A stretch of DNA of 64,000 nt from Candidatus Rhodoferax randersensis (GTDB lineage Bacteria > Pseudomonadota > Gammaproteobacteria > Burkholderiales > Burkholderiaceae_C). The notes beneath the pieces were generated by a model, which saw only the letters and a program-made list of their open reading frames with translations, searched no databases and was not told where the DNA came from. Position 1 is the stretch's first letter. The number at the start of each line of letters is the position of its first letter. This document shows, piece by piece, positions 44,099 through 53,649 of this stretch. Position numbers and translations under genes: made by a program. Where the stretch lies: contig JADKEH010000002.1 in assembly GCA_016718155.1 (NCBI GenBank), positions 397,284 to 461,283 of the forward strand, written 5' to 3'.

Positions 44099-44891
44099 CT
44101 AAGGCGCTGTGCCCTTTACCACCCAGGCGGTGGCCGCATACGATCGCGCCCCATCGGTCTCGCCATCGAGATACGCCAGCCTCACCGTGTCTTGGAGCCT
44201 GCCCCTCGAATTTGCGCTGAGGGCGCCGACGTACTCGGCGATCGGCCCCTCCTTGCCTACGACAGGCGTCCAGAAGTCTGCGAATGACGCGAACTCCATG
44301 CGGATCGTCAGCGAATCCTGCACGACGTTCGTCAGGCCCGCGGCTTGCCAGGCACGCGCCAGTTCACCTGGGCGGCTCATGGGTCTGGTGTACGCCGCCG
44401 CTCTGGCCTGGTTCCCGTTCGGATCGATCATGGCCGCCGCGTCGTAGACCATGCGCAGCGCGACGAGCCCGCCGCGCGTATCCCAAGTGGCTGCGGCGAC
44501 GGTTCCGCCGGGACGCGTCACGCGGCGCATTTCGCGCACTGCACGATCGGCTTGGGGACAAACTGCAGCACCAGCATGGAGACGGTGTGGTCGAAGGAGG
44601 CGTCTGCGAACGGCAACGCGCATGCGTTCCCGACCTGGCATTTCACGCGGGAGTCGTCAATTGAAGGTTGGCGAACTCGACATACGCAGGAGCGATGTCC
44701 AGTCCGCACACGTTGACGATTTCCGGGTCCTGCGCCAGGGCAAGGCACAGATTGCCGGTGCCGCATCCAACATCGAGTACCCGCAGCGCGCCGGTGGTTC
44801 CGGCGAATCGGATGAACGCGGGCGCGAGACGCCGGCTCCAGCGGCCCATTTGCAGTTCGTATCCTTCGCCGTTCGAAGATGCAAATGCCAT
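44099..44891 (-). pseudogene. Class I SAM methyltransferase, frame broken
   Basis: The N-terminal piece (from 44891) reads LQMGRWSRRLAPAFIRFAG, then the SAM-binding motif RVLDVGCGTGNLCLALAQDP. A shift near 44645 leads to CQVGNACALPFADASFDHTV, and another near 44530 to REMRRVTRPGGTVAAATWD and the C-terminal half ending AATAWVVKGTAP. This is a UbiE/Methyltransf_11-like enzyme of about 265 residues; the substrate is unknown. Its start lies 2 bp after the stop of the Bug gene on the same strand. Confidence 0.78.
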
Positions 44892-44893
44892 GG

Positions 44894-45861
44894 TTACTGC
44901 GGCCTCAATCCGATTGCATTGACCAGTGCCGCGTTGATGGCGATCTCCTTTTCGACTAGCGCGTCGAACTCAGCCGAGGTTGCGATCATCGGATCGACGC
45001 CCATTGCCGCCAGCTTGGCCTTCACTTTGGGCTCTTGCAGCGCCGTGAGCGTCTCGCGATGAAGCTTGTCGACGATGTCGCGCGGTGCCCTGGCGGGCAG
45101 GAAGATCCCCGAACCACATCGGATAGTCAGCCTCGGAGAAGCCGGCTTGTCGGAGGGTCGGCACCTCCGGCAGCACCGAGGAGCGCGCGGCGCTGTTCAC
45201 CGCGAGTGCTGCGAGCTTGCCGTCCCGGATCAGCGGCAGGGCGGCGCCAAGCGCCAGGAAGGCGAAATCGATCCGCCCGGCGATGACCTCGGTCATCATC
45301 TCAGCACCACCCTTGAATGGGATATGCACGGCCGCGATGCCCGCGTTGAGCCGGAAACGTTCAGCACTCAGATGGGACGCAGACCCCACGCCGGGGAGGA
45401 GAAGTTGAACGCACCCGGTTTCGCGTTGGCGCCAGCCACAAGATCGCGGACCGTCTTGAAGCCCTTGTCCGGCTTGACCACCAGGACGAAGGGCGTGACC
45501 CTAGCGGGACGACCGCCGCAAAGTCCCGCGTCGGGTGATAGCCCAGGTTCGCGTAAAGCAACGGTCCGATCGCATGAGCGGACGAGTTGACGAGCAGCGT
45601 ACACCCGTCCGGCTCCGACCTGGCAACGACACCGGCGCCCATGGTCTGCCCCGCGCCCGGCCGGTTTTCGACCAGGATGCTCTGTCCGAGTTGCGTGGCG
45701 AGCTGCTCGAACACCACGCGGGGAACCGTGTCAATGACGCTGCCCGCCGCAATGGGCACGATCGCCTTGATCGGTTTGGCGGGCCAGGTCTGTGCAGCAG
45801 CATCGACGGTCGCGAGCCCAAGGCCGAGGGTGAAAATCAGTATCAGACAACGTAGTTTCAT
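44894..45861 (-). pseudogene. Bug-family (TctC) periplasmic solute-binding protein, frame broken
   Basis: It starts MKLRCLILIFTLGLGLATVDAA, a signal peptide, then WPAKPIKAIVPIAAGSVIDTV and GQSILVENRPGAGQTMGA, hallmarks of the Bordetella uptake gene family that binds carboxylates for tripartite transporters. Later frames give LNAGIAAVHIPFKGGAEMMTEV, RIDFAFLALG and a C-terminus ending EIAINAALVNAIGLRPQ. Frame changes lie near 45500, 45385 and 45100. Full length would be about 322 residues, normal for the family. It is divergent from a LysR gene. Confidence 0.82.
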
Positions 45862-45982
45862 GACGTCCCCGCTTTCGCAAACAGGCGAAAAACTCGCCGA
45901 CTGCACTTTAGGGCGGACGAGGCGTCGCCGTCCAATACATAATTTCACTGATCATCGATGCCGGTGCAGCATAAGGAGAGTC

Positions 45983-46965
45983 ATGGATCTGCGGCATGCA
46001 AGGACCTTCGTCACGGTGGCCGAACTGGGCTCGGTCTCCAAGGCAGCCATGCGTCTGCGTTGCCCAACCCGCCCTGTCCCGACAAATCAGCAATCTTGAG
46101 CAGGAGCTCGGTCTCAAGCTGTTCGATCGGGTGGGACGTCGCTTGGTGCTGACTGGAGAGGGCGAGCAGTTGCTCGGCGACTGCCGCGATCTGTTGATCT
46201 GTGCCAGCGCCATCGGCGAGCGCGCGCAGCTGCTCAGGGGTGGCGACACGGGCACGCTGAGGGTGGCGGCCTCGCCGCAGTTCATCGAGGTGTTTTTCTG
46301 GCTTCCTGCGCCGCTACGCCGAACGCTATCCCCGGGTCCAGTTGAAATTGATCGAGTCCGTGGCATGGACCGACACCCTCGGCATGATGGAGAGAGGCGA
46401 GATTCACCTCGGCCAGAATCTGTTGCGTGCCATTGCGCCCACCGATACACGGTTCGCAAATCACCCGCTGGAGGCGGTAGAGCTGCTGGCTGCAAGCCAT
46501 GAACCGCTCGTGCTCGGCGAAGGTGGGGCCATCGAAGTTGCCAGGCTTGCGAGCTACCCGCTGCTTGTGCTCGATTCCAGCTTCGTATCCCGACGTGCCT
46601 TCGACGCCACCTGTAGTCTGGCAGGCATTGAGGCCAATATCGTCTTCGAAAGCCGGACACCGCATGCCCTCCTGGCGATGGCCGAGAAGGGACACGGCGT
46701 AGCGATCGTTCCATCTGCGGTACGAATCGATCGCTATCCGCTGCGCATCGTCCGCGTGACCTATCAGGGCAAAGCGTTGCGAGAACCTCTGGCCATCTTC
46801 TGGGACAGGCGGCGCCCCCTGCCGTCCTACGCTGCGGCTTTTTGCAACATGCTGGCGGAGTACGTTCTTGAAGTGTTCCCGATTTCGCGGCCGTCTGAAC
46901 CCGAGCGCGGCTCCACGGTGCGACGAACGGTAGCGCGCAAGCGCGCAGGAGCCGAACCCCGGTAA
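45983..46965 (+). pseudogene. LysR-family regulator, frame broken
   Basis: It starts MDLRHARTFVTVAELGSVSKAA at 45983 behind AAGGAGAG. After a shift near 46058 the helix-turn-helix continues VAQPALSRQISNLEQELGL. A second shift near 46300 joins TLRVAASPQFIEVFF to the effector-binding domain (YPRVQLKLIESVAW through PLAIFWDRRRPLPSYA). It would be a normal LysR protein of about 325 residues. It is divergent from the Bug gene with about 120 bp between, the usual layout for a regulator of a Bug or carboxylate locus. Confidence 0.82.
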
Positions 46966-47126
46966 CCGCCCTCGCGCCTGGCCGCCAGCCGTGCTGACTA
47001 GCACGCGTCTGCGTTCAGCGACGAGTCGCCGGACGATCTGGCACCACGAACGCTTTGGACCTCGATTCTGTACGGCAGTAACTGGCTCAATACCGCCACG
47101 TCGATCAAAGTTCGTGGCCCCCAGGC

Positions 47127-47180
47127 CCCGTCACCAAACCATCACATTTGTTTCACGCCTCTGTCACGCGCCGTCTTTAA
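47127..47180 (+). promoter_or_regulatory. Pho-box-like array upstream of phoX 2
   Basis: TCAC occurs at 47131, 47142, 47153 and 47164, each exactly 11 bp from the last, with the best unit CTGTCAC at 47161-47167. PhoB binds direct repeats of CTGTCAT spaced 11 bp apart. The array ends 64 bp before the phoX 2 start, a sensible position for an activator of phosphate-starvation genes. Confidence 0.65.
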
Positions 47181-47231
47181 GGTCTGAGGTTTGCTCAACC
47201 GCTTGCCATCAAGCTCACCTAGGAACCCACC

Positions 47232-49436
47232 ATGAAGACAGACCGTATCGACTTCAACGACGAAAACTCCAACACCAGCGCCAACCCCAGTTTCGACTCG
47301 GTGCTGCAGGCCCGCCTGGGCCGGCGCAGCCTGTTGCGCGGCAGCGTCGGCGCGGTCGGCACCGCCATGCTGGGTGGCTTGGGCCTGTCGGCCTGTGGCG
47401 GTGGTGACGCCGAGGCGGCACCGGCCGCCATCTTGCTGGGCTTCACGGCAGTGGCCAAGAACCTGGCCGATGTGGTGACCGTGCCTGCTGGCTACACCGC
47501 CAGCGTGTTGTATGCCTTGGGCGACCCGCTGACCGCCGGCACTGCTGCCTACAAGAACGACGGCACCGATGCCGACTGGGAAAACCGTGCCGGCGACCAC
47601 CATGACGGCATGGAGTGGTTTGGCCTGGATGCCGATGGCAAGCCTTCGCGCAGCGCGGTGGACCGCGGCCTGCTGGCCGTCAACCACGAGGCCACCACCG
47701 ACGAAAAGCTCAGCTCCCACTTTCTGCACGCCAACGGCGGCACCACCACGCTGCCGCGGCCGGCGTCTGAAGTGGACAAAGAGACCGCCATCCACGGCGT
47801 GTCGGTGGTCGAGATCAAGAAGACCGGCGACAAATGGGCCACGGTGCAAGCATCGGGCTTCAACTTCCGCCTGACGGCCTTGAGCGAGATCGAGATTGCT
47901 GGCCCCGCACGCGGCAATGCCTTGATGCTCACCAAGTATTCGGCCACCGGCACCAAGACGCGCGGCACGCTCAACAACTGCGGCACCGGCAAGACGCCGT
48001 GGGGCACCCTGCTGACCGGCGAAGAAAACTGGTCGGGTTATTTCTTCCGCAGCGCCACCGATGATGCCGCGCGCGTGCTGACAAGAGCGTGACCTCGCTC
48101 AAACGCTACGGCCGCAGCCAGGAGCCGCCTCGCGCCATGGCTGGGAGACTGGCGGTTCCGACGACAAATACGCGCGTTGGAACAACAGCAAAACGGGCAC
48201 CAGCAGCAATGGCAGCGACGACTACCGCAACGAGATGAACGCGCAGGGCTACATCGTCGAGATCGACCCCTACAACAAGACCGCGCCGCCAAGAAGCGCA
48301 CCGGCCTGGGCCGCTTCGCGCACGAGAACGGCGCCTTCGGCCTGCCCGTGGCCGGCAAGCCGCTGGCCGTCTACATGGGCGACGACGCGCGCAACGAGTA
48401 CATCTACAAGTACGTGAGCACCGCCAACTGGGACGTAGCAGATGCCAACAGCACCGACGTGATGACCACCGGCGACAAGTACCTGGACAGCGGCAAGATG
48501 TACGTGGCCAAGTTCAACGCCGACGGCAGCGGCCAGTGGCTGGAGCTGAGCATCAGCAACCCCACCGTGGCGGGCTATGCCGGCTACGCCTTTGCCGACC
48601 AGGCCGACGTGTGCGTCAACACCCGCCTGGCTGCCGACGCCGTGGGCGCCACCAAGATGGACCGCCCCGAGTGGTGCGCGGTGAACCCCGCCAATGGCGA
48701 AATCTATTTCACGCTGACCAACAACAGCAACCGCCGCGTCGACCCCACCGGCAGCAGCCAACTGGCCCCCGACAGCGCCAACCCGCGCGCCTACACCGAC
48801 ATGAAGGGCACCAGCGAACAAAAAGGCAACCCCAACGGCCACCTCATCCGCATCAAGGAAGCCGCAGCCGGCTCCGCCGCCACCAGCTTCACCTGGGACC
48901 TGTACGCCCTGGGCGCGCAGAGTGATGCCGACGGCAGCAAGGTGAACCTGTCCAACCTCACCGCCGACCAGGACTTCTCCAGCCCCGACGGCCTGGTGTT
49001 CAGCCCCGCCACCGGCATCATGTGGATTCAGACCGATGACGGCGCCTACACCGATGTCACCAACTGCATGATGCTGGCCGCCCTGCCCGGCCAGGTGGGC
49101 GACGGCGCCAAGAAGACGCTGAGCTACACCAAGGCCGATGGCAGCACGCTGGCGGTGGACACCTATGTGGGCAAGACGCCCACCCCTTCCACCCTCAAGC
49201 GCTTTCTGGTTGGCCCCAAGGCCTGCGAGATCACCGGCCTGTGCGAGACGCCCGACGGCAAGGCGGTGTTCATCAACATCCAGCACCCCGGCGAGACCAC
49301 GGCCCTGGCCGACATTGCCGACCCCGCCAAGTACACCAGCCAGTGGCCCAGCAGCGCCGGCTACGGCGCCGGCAAACGCCCCCGCTCGGCCACCATCGTG
49401 ATCACCAAGAACGACGGCGGCAAGATCGGCACCTGA
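47232..49436 (+). pseudogene. phoX: Second PhoX-family (DUF839) phosphatase, frame broken in the middle
   Basis: N-terminal piece 47232 to about 48080: twin-Arg signal near residue 34 (LGRRSLLRGSVGAVGTAMLG) with a Cys at LSACGGG, then HHDGMEWFGLDADG and LNNCGTGKTPWGTLLTGEEN. C-terminal piece from about 48300 to 49436: GRFAHENGAFGLP, DDARNEYIYKYVS, DRPEWCAVNP and CEITGLCETPDGKAVFINIQ. Between 48080 and 48300 several short frame changes interrupt KSVTSLKRYG, WNNSKTGTSSNGSDDY and NAQGYIVEIDPYN. The sequence is otherwise well kept over about 735 codons. It is longer than the phoX at 31.3 kb and clearly a diverged paralogue. Confidence 0.88.
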
Positions 49437-49449
49437 TCGGCACCTGCGG

Positions 49450-50876
49450 CTACGAGCTGAGCGGCAGCGTCAATTCCGCCCGCAGGCCGCCCAGGGGCGA
49501 CGCGCTCAGCGCAAGCTCGCCGCCATACAGGCGCGCCAGGTCGTCGACGATGGACAGGCCCAGGCCCGAGCCGGGCACCTGTTGGTCGGCGCGCACGCCG
49601 CGCCCGATCACCGCATGACGTTGGTCGGCGGCCACGCCGGGACCGTCATCGTCGATCACGATGGTCAAGCTGCTGGCCTCGCTGCGCGCGCTCAGCTCGA
49701 CGCGTTGCGTGGCCCACTTGCAGGCGTTGTCCAGCAGGTTGCCCAGCATCTCTTGCAGGTCTTGCGCTTCGCCACGAAAGCTCAGCGACGCAGGCCAGGC
49801 CGCCACGGTGATGTGCAGTTGCCGATCGGCATGCACGCGGCGCATCACCCGCAGCAGGCCCTCCACTACCGGTTGCAGGGCGGTCTTGGCGCCCGGCACG
49901 CGGCTGGTGGCAGCGACTTGGGCGCGCGCCAGGTGGTAGTCCACCTGTTTGCGGGCGATAGCAACTTGCTCGGCCACCAGTTGTGCCAGCTCGCTGGCCT
50001 GCGCTTGCCTGCCCGGCGCGGCGATGGCGGCATCGGCTGCATTGGCCAGCACGCTCAAGGGCGTTTTGAGCGCATGCGCCAGGTTGCCGGCGTGGGTGCG
50101 GGCGCGTTCCACCACCTGGGCGTTGCGCTCCAGCACGGTGTTGAACTCGTCGATCAGCGGCGTGATCTCGCCGGGAAAGCTGCCTTCGAGCTGCTGCGTC
50201 TCGCCGCTGTGCACCTTGCCCAGTGCGCTGCGCAGGCTGCGCAGGGGCGCCAGGCCCACCAGCACCTGCACCAGCGCGGCCACGATCAAGCCAGCCGCCA
50301 GCACGCCCAGCGCCAGCCACAAGGTGCCGTTGAGACTGGCCACCGGCGCCTCCATGAAGCGCTCGTCGGCCGCCGCGATCAGGCGCAGCGTGCGCGCGCT
50401 GCCGTTGGTGAGGTCTTCGATGCGCACGCTGCGCTCGATCATGCCCAGCATCTTGTCTTGGGGTCCCCGCACGCGGTGCTGGTGTAGCTGGCCGTCGGCC
50501 GGCGCGTCAGGCGGCACGGCCAACACATGGTCCCACAACGAGCGCGAGCGCAGTTGCCCAGGCTGACCGGCGCGGCGCTGGCGCCGTTGGCGCTACCCAG
50601 CAGGTCAATCTGCCAGTAGGTGCCGGAGTAGGGTCGGCTCAGGCGCGGGTCGCTCAGCGGCAGGGCGAGTTGCGGCTGGCCCTGCGGGTCCAGCGTGAGT
50701 TGGGCGGTGAGCTGGTCCAGGTGGGTGCGCAGCTCGGCATGAAACTGGTTGGATACATGCTGGCGGAACAGGCTGCTCAGGCCCCAGCCGGCCACCAGAA
50801 TCGAGGCGGCAATCCAGAACAGCGTGCCCACCAGCAGGCGCAGCCGCAGCGAACTGCGCAAGGCCAATAGCGTCAT
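49450..50876 (-). pseudogene. Sensor histidine kinase (QseC/PhoQ-like), frame broken once
   Basis: N-terminal part from 50876: membrane helix RLLVGTLFWIAASILVAGWG, then a periplasmic domain. A one-base change near 50560 (SLGN / LRSRSLWDHV) shifts to the C-terminal frame. That frame holds the second helix (LWLALGVLAAGLIVAALVQV), a HAMP-like linker, the phospho-acceptor HALKTPLSVLANAADAA and the ATPase boxes NLLDNACKWA, IDDDGPGV and GSGLGLSIV. It overlaps the response-regulator gene by 4 bp. It is probably the sensor for the divergent cytochrome operon. Confidence 0.88.
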
Positions 50877-51541
50877 GGTGGTGGTGGGGTGGTCAGGCGG
50901 TAGCCCAGGCCGCGCACGGTTTCGATCAGGCCGGGCGGCAGCTTCTTGCGCAGCCGGCCGATGAACACCTCCACCGTGTTGGAGTCGCGGTCAAAGTCCT
51001 GCGCGTAGATGTGCTCGACCAGGTCGTTGCGCGAGATGATTTCGTCGCGGTGGTGCATCAGGTAGGCCAGCACGCGGTACTCGTGGCTGGTCAGCGCCAG
51101 GGCCTTGCCTGCTACCGTGGCGCGGCTGTTGCGGGTGTCCAGCGTCAGCGCTCCGCATACCAGTTCGGCGCTGGCGTGGCCCCCGGCGCGGCGGATCAGC
51201 GCGCGCAAGCGGGCCAGCAGTTCTTCCATGTGAAAGGGCTTGGTCAGGTAGTCGTCGGCGCCGGCGTCGATGCCGGCCACCTTCTCGTGCCAGCCGTCGC
51301 GCGCGGTGAGGATCAGCACCGGCATCACGCGAGCGGCGGCACGCCACTTGCGCAGCACCGAGATGCCGTCCATTTGGGGCAGGCCCAGGTCCAGCACCAC
51401 CGCGTCGTAGGACTCGGTGTCGCCCATGAAGTGGGCGTCCACGCCGTTGTCGGCCAGGTCCACCACGTAGCCGGCGGCGCGGGTGCCTTCGGCCAGCTGC
51501 GCCTGCAGGGTGGGTTCGTCTTCAACAACCAGAATGCGCAT
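50873..51541 (-). CDS. OmpR-family response regulator (QseB-like)
   Basis: 222 residues. The receiver domain begins MRILVVEDEPTLQAQL; the phospho-acceptor is Asp51 in VVLDLGLPQMDG, with the Lys in DYLTKPF. The winged-helix DNA-binding domain includes LTSHEYRVLAYLMHH and SNTVEVFIGRLRKKL. Its start shares one base with the stop of the PepSY gene and its end overlaps the kinase gene by 4 bp. Proteins of this type bind direct repeats 10-11 bp apart; such an array lies at 52010-52049. Confidence 0.95.
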   Translation of the reverse strand: MRILVVEDEPTLQAQLAEGTRAAGYVVDLADNGVDAHFMGDTESYDAVVLDLGLPQMDGISVLRKWRAAARVMPVLILTARDGWHEKVAGIDAGADDYLTKPFHMEELLARLRALIRRAGGHASAELVCGALTLDTRNSRATVAGKALALTSHEYRVLAYLMHHRDEIISRNDLVEHIYAQDFDRDSNTVEVFIGRLRKKLPPGLIETVRGLGYRLTTPPPP

Positions 51542-51987
51542 CAGCGGGCCTCGGAAGCGGGTGGGGTTTTGGGTGATGCCGGTGCTGCCTGTGATCCCGG
51601 TGGGGTGAGCGGTGTGGGCGCCGCGTCGTGACGCCGGTCGCGTCCCTTTTGGTTGATCAGCGTGCCGTCGCGCGCATCGAGTTTGAGTTTGACCAACGCG
51701 CCATTGGTGCGCAGCAGCTTGATCTCGTAAATCCAGCGACCTGCGCCACCGGCATTGGCTCGTTCGTGGCGGCGTTCGAGCTCCACGTCGACCACCTGGC
51801 CGGGGAAGTCGCGCTCCACTTTTTCGAGGATGGTGCGCAGCGGCAGCACCTCGCCCGCTTCCAGCGCCTTGCGGGCGCGGTCATGGTCCTCGCTGGCGAT
51901 GGCGCTTGCGCCGGCGCAGGCCAGCATGGCAGCGCACAGCAGCCAACGCAGCGTGCGCCATGGCAGGGTCGAGTTTCGGTTTGACAT
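51541..51987 (-). CDS. PepSY-domain exported protein
   Basis: 148 residues starting MSNRNSTLPWRTLRWLLCAAML with a signal peptide ending near ASA. The PepSY-like part is RARKALEAGEVLPLRTILEKV, then ERDFPGQVVDVELERR and RWIYEIKLLRTNGALVKLKLDA. The C-terminus is Pro-rich. It is the first gene of the regulator-kinase operon, and a second PepSY gene lies in the divergent operon, so it may modulate signal sensing in the periplasm. Confidence 0.88.
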   Translation of the reverse strand: MSNRNSTLPWRTLRWLLCAAMLACAGASAIASEDHDRARKALEAGEVLPLRTILEKVERDFPGQVVDVELERRHERANAGGAGRWIYEIKLLRTNGALVKLKLDARDGTLINQKGRDRRHDAAPTPLTPPGSQAAPASPKTPPASEAR

Positions 51988-52009
51988 GACGACTTTATAG
52001 ACGCGCCAA

Positions 52010-52049
52010 GATGAACGCAGGATGAACGGTGGATTCACCTCAGGTTCAG
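52010..52049. promoter_or_regulatory. 11-bp phased repeats between regulator and cytochrome operons
   Basis: Heptamers GATGAAC (52010), GATGAAC (52021), GATTCAC (52032) and GGTTCAG (52043) are spaced exactly 11 bp. They lie 22 bp upstream of the PepSY start (minus) and 50 bp upstream of the cytochrome start (plus). This is the pattern bound by OmpR-type regulators, and the operon on the left encodes one. Confidence 0.65.
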
Positions 52050-52098
52050 TTGACCCTGCGCATAGTACCCCTCATACCGGTCCCAAAAGGAGTCACTC

Positions 52099-52520
52099 AT
52101 GCACCGAAACCTGATCACCCCCTGCTTGCCGCCGCGCTGGCTCTCACTCTATCGGGCGCCGGCATCGCCGGTCCGCGCGAGGACCAGCTGAGCCAGTATG
52201 CCAGCGCCGCCAAGGCCGCCGACCCCAAGTTTGCCGGCTTCTCGGCCGAGCGTGGCAAGACGCTGCACACGCAAGCCTTTACTGGCGGCAAGCCCGACAC
52301 GCCGAGCTGCACCAGTTGCCACGGCAAGGACACGCGCGGCGCCGGGCGCAACCCGTCGGGCAAGACGATCGAGGCGATGGCCGTGTCGGTCACCCCGGCT
52401 CGCTACACCGATCCGGCCAAGGTCGAGAAATGGTTCAAGCGCAACTGCAACGAAGTGCTGGGGCGCGAATGCACGGTCAAGGAAAAAGGTGACTGGCTGA
52501 CTTTCATGCTCGGCCAATAA
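52099..52520 (+). pseudogene. SHP-type monohaem cytochrome c (DUF1924), one-base frame break
   Basis: The natural start ATG 52099 (MHRNLITP) runs into a C-run at 52116-52120. Adding one base there gives LLAAALALTLSGAGIAGP, a proper signal peptide, joined to the body. The body has the haem site CTSCHGKD and the DUF1924 tail KWFKRNCNEVLGRECTVKEKGDWLTFML, including an Asn like the distal ligand of sphaeroides haem protein. SHP is a high-spin cytochrome c that works with a dihaem cytochrome (DHC) and a membrane cytochrome b, and those partners follow here. Confidence 0.85.
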
Positions 52521-52524
52521 ACCT

Positions 52525-52620
52525 ATTGACGTTTCCAAAAGCATGACCACCCGTCATTGGCGAGGCGGCACCCCGCGTGGGCCATCCACTGGATGCCGCG
52601 CTGCGCTGCGACGGCACGGT
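52525..52620. repeat. Dispersed CGTCATTGCGAG-type repeat, copy 5, with extended left flank
   Basis: It lies between the SHP and DHC genes. The left flank ATTGACGTTTCCAAAAGCA (52525-52543) matches that of copy 3. The core starts at 52552 (CGTCATTGGCGAGGCGGC) and is more degenerate than the other copies, ending near GCACGGTCATG. Confidence 0.55.
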
Positions 52621-52667
52621 CATGATTCCGGAAGCCCTGCCACCCAAGCCATCAACCGGAGTCAACC

Positions 52668-53160
52668 ATGAACATCCCCTACCGTCCGCTGGCCCTGGGC
52701 CTGCTGGTTATCGGTTTCTCGGCCTTGGTGCTTGGCCGCGCCCAGGCCGGTGGCGGCCACTACTACCCACCGGTCACCGACCCGGTGGTCAAGGAAGAAT
52801 GCGGCAGCTGCCACCTGGTGTTCGCGCCGTCGATGCTGCCGGCCAGTTCCTGGACCCGCATGATGGGCGACCTGAAGAACCACTTCGGCGACGACGCCAG
52901 TGTCGACCCGGCCATCGCCAAACGCATCACCGAGTACCTGACCGCCAATGCTGCCGATGCCGGGGGCGCGCGCTACAGCGGCAAGCTGCTGCGCGGTGTG
53001 TCAAGCGCCAATGCGCCGCTGCGCATCACCGAGCTGCCCAAGTGGGTCAGCGAGCACCGCAAGGTGCCGGCCTGGGAGTGGAAGCACAAGGACGTGCGCA
53101 CCAAGGCCAATTGCGCTGCCTGCCACACCGACGCCGCAGCAGGGCTACTACGACGAGTGA
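52668..53160 (+). pseudogene. Dihaem cytochrome c (DHC family), 3' frame break
   Basis: About 163 residues. Signal peptide LALGLLVIGFSALVLGRAQA, first haem site ECGSCHLVFAPSMLP, helix SSWTRMMGDLKNHFGDDA, second haem site NCAACHTDAA. The frame shifts near 53145: the expected end GYYDE-stop lies in another frame at 53146-53160. DHC is the electron donor to SHP. It is transcribed with SHP, PepSY and the flavocytochrome gene. Confidence 0.85.
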
Positions 53161-53216
53161 TCGCCGGCCCCCCTTCTTTGTCACGCCAGTCATCCCAACA
53201 CACGGAGGTTTACACC

Positions 53217-53630
53217 ATGAAACGCTCAACCCTTCTCGTATCCCTGGCCCTGGGCAGCGCACTCGCTGTCGCAGGCGCGCTGCTGGCCCCCTCGTTCGCC
53301 GGCGAGCACCGAGCCGACCCGGTGGCCGAGCGCCAGTGGTTGTCGATCGCGCAGATCCACGACAAGCTGCAGGCCGCGGGCTACCGCAATGTCGAAAAGA
53401 TCGAACGCGAACGCGGCGGCTACGAGGTGCGCGCCACCGATCCCAAAGGTGAGCGCATCAAGCTCTACGTCAATCCGCAGACCGGTGAGATCATGAACCA
53501 GCGCGGGGAGGGCAAACGCTTTGGTGGCGGCGGCCCCGATGGCGCGCGTGCCTCGGCCGACTGCAACCAGCGCCGTTGCCGCGACGACCTGCCGCCCAAG
53601 CCCGCCAGCTCCGCCCCGGTGGTGAAGTAA
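53217..53630 (+). CDS. PepSY-domain exported protein 2
   Basis: 137 residues. Signal peptide MKRSTLLVSLALGSALAVAGA, then a single PepSY unit: WLSIAQIHDKLQAAGYRNVEK, RERGGYEVRATDPKGERIKLY and NPQTGEIMNQ. The Gly- and Pro-rich tail contains CNQRRC, a possible disulfide. It is a paralogue of the PepSY gene at 51.5 kb and lies between DHC and the membrane reductase. PepSY modules are thought to act as small periplasmic ligand-binding or inhibitory domains. Confidence 0.88.
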   Translation: MKRSTLLVSLALGSALAVAGALLAPSFAGEHRADPVAERQWLSIAQIHDKLQAAGYRNVEKIERERGGYEVRATDPKGERIKLYVNPQTGEIMNQRGEGKRFGGGGPDGARASADCNQRRCRDDLPPKPASSAPVVK

Positions 53631-53649
53631 GAAAAGATCGGGAGTTGCC

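Noticed and set aside
52029..52098. Upstream start giving an open frame for the DUF1924 cytochrome
   Set aside because: It begins inside the promoter repeats and gives no signal peptide; the start at 52099 with one base restored gives a normal one.
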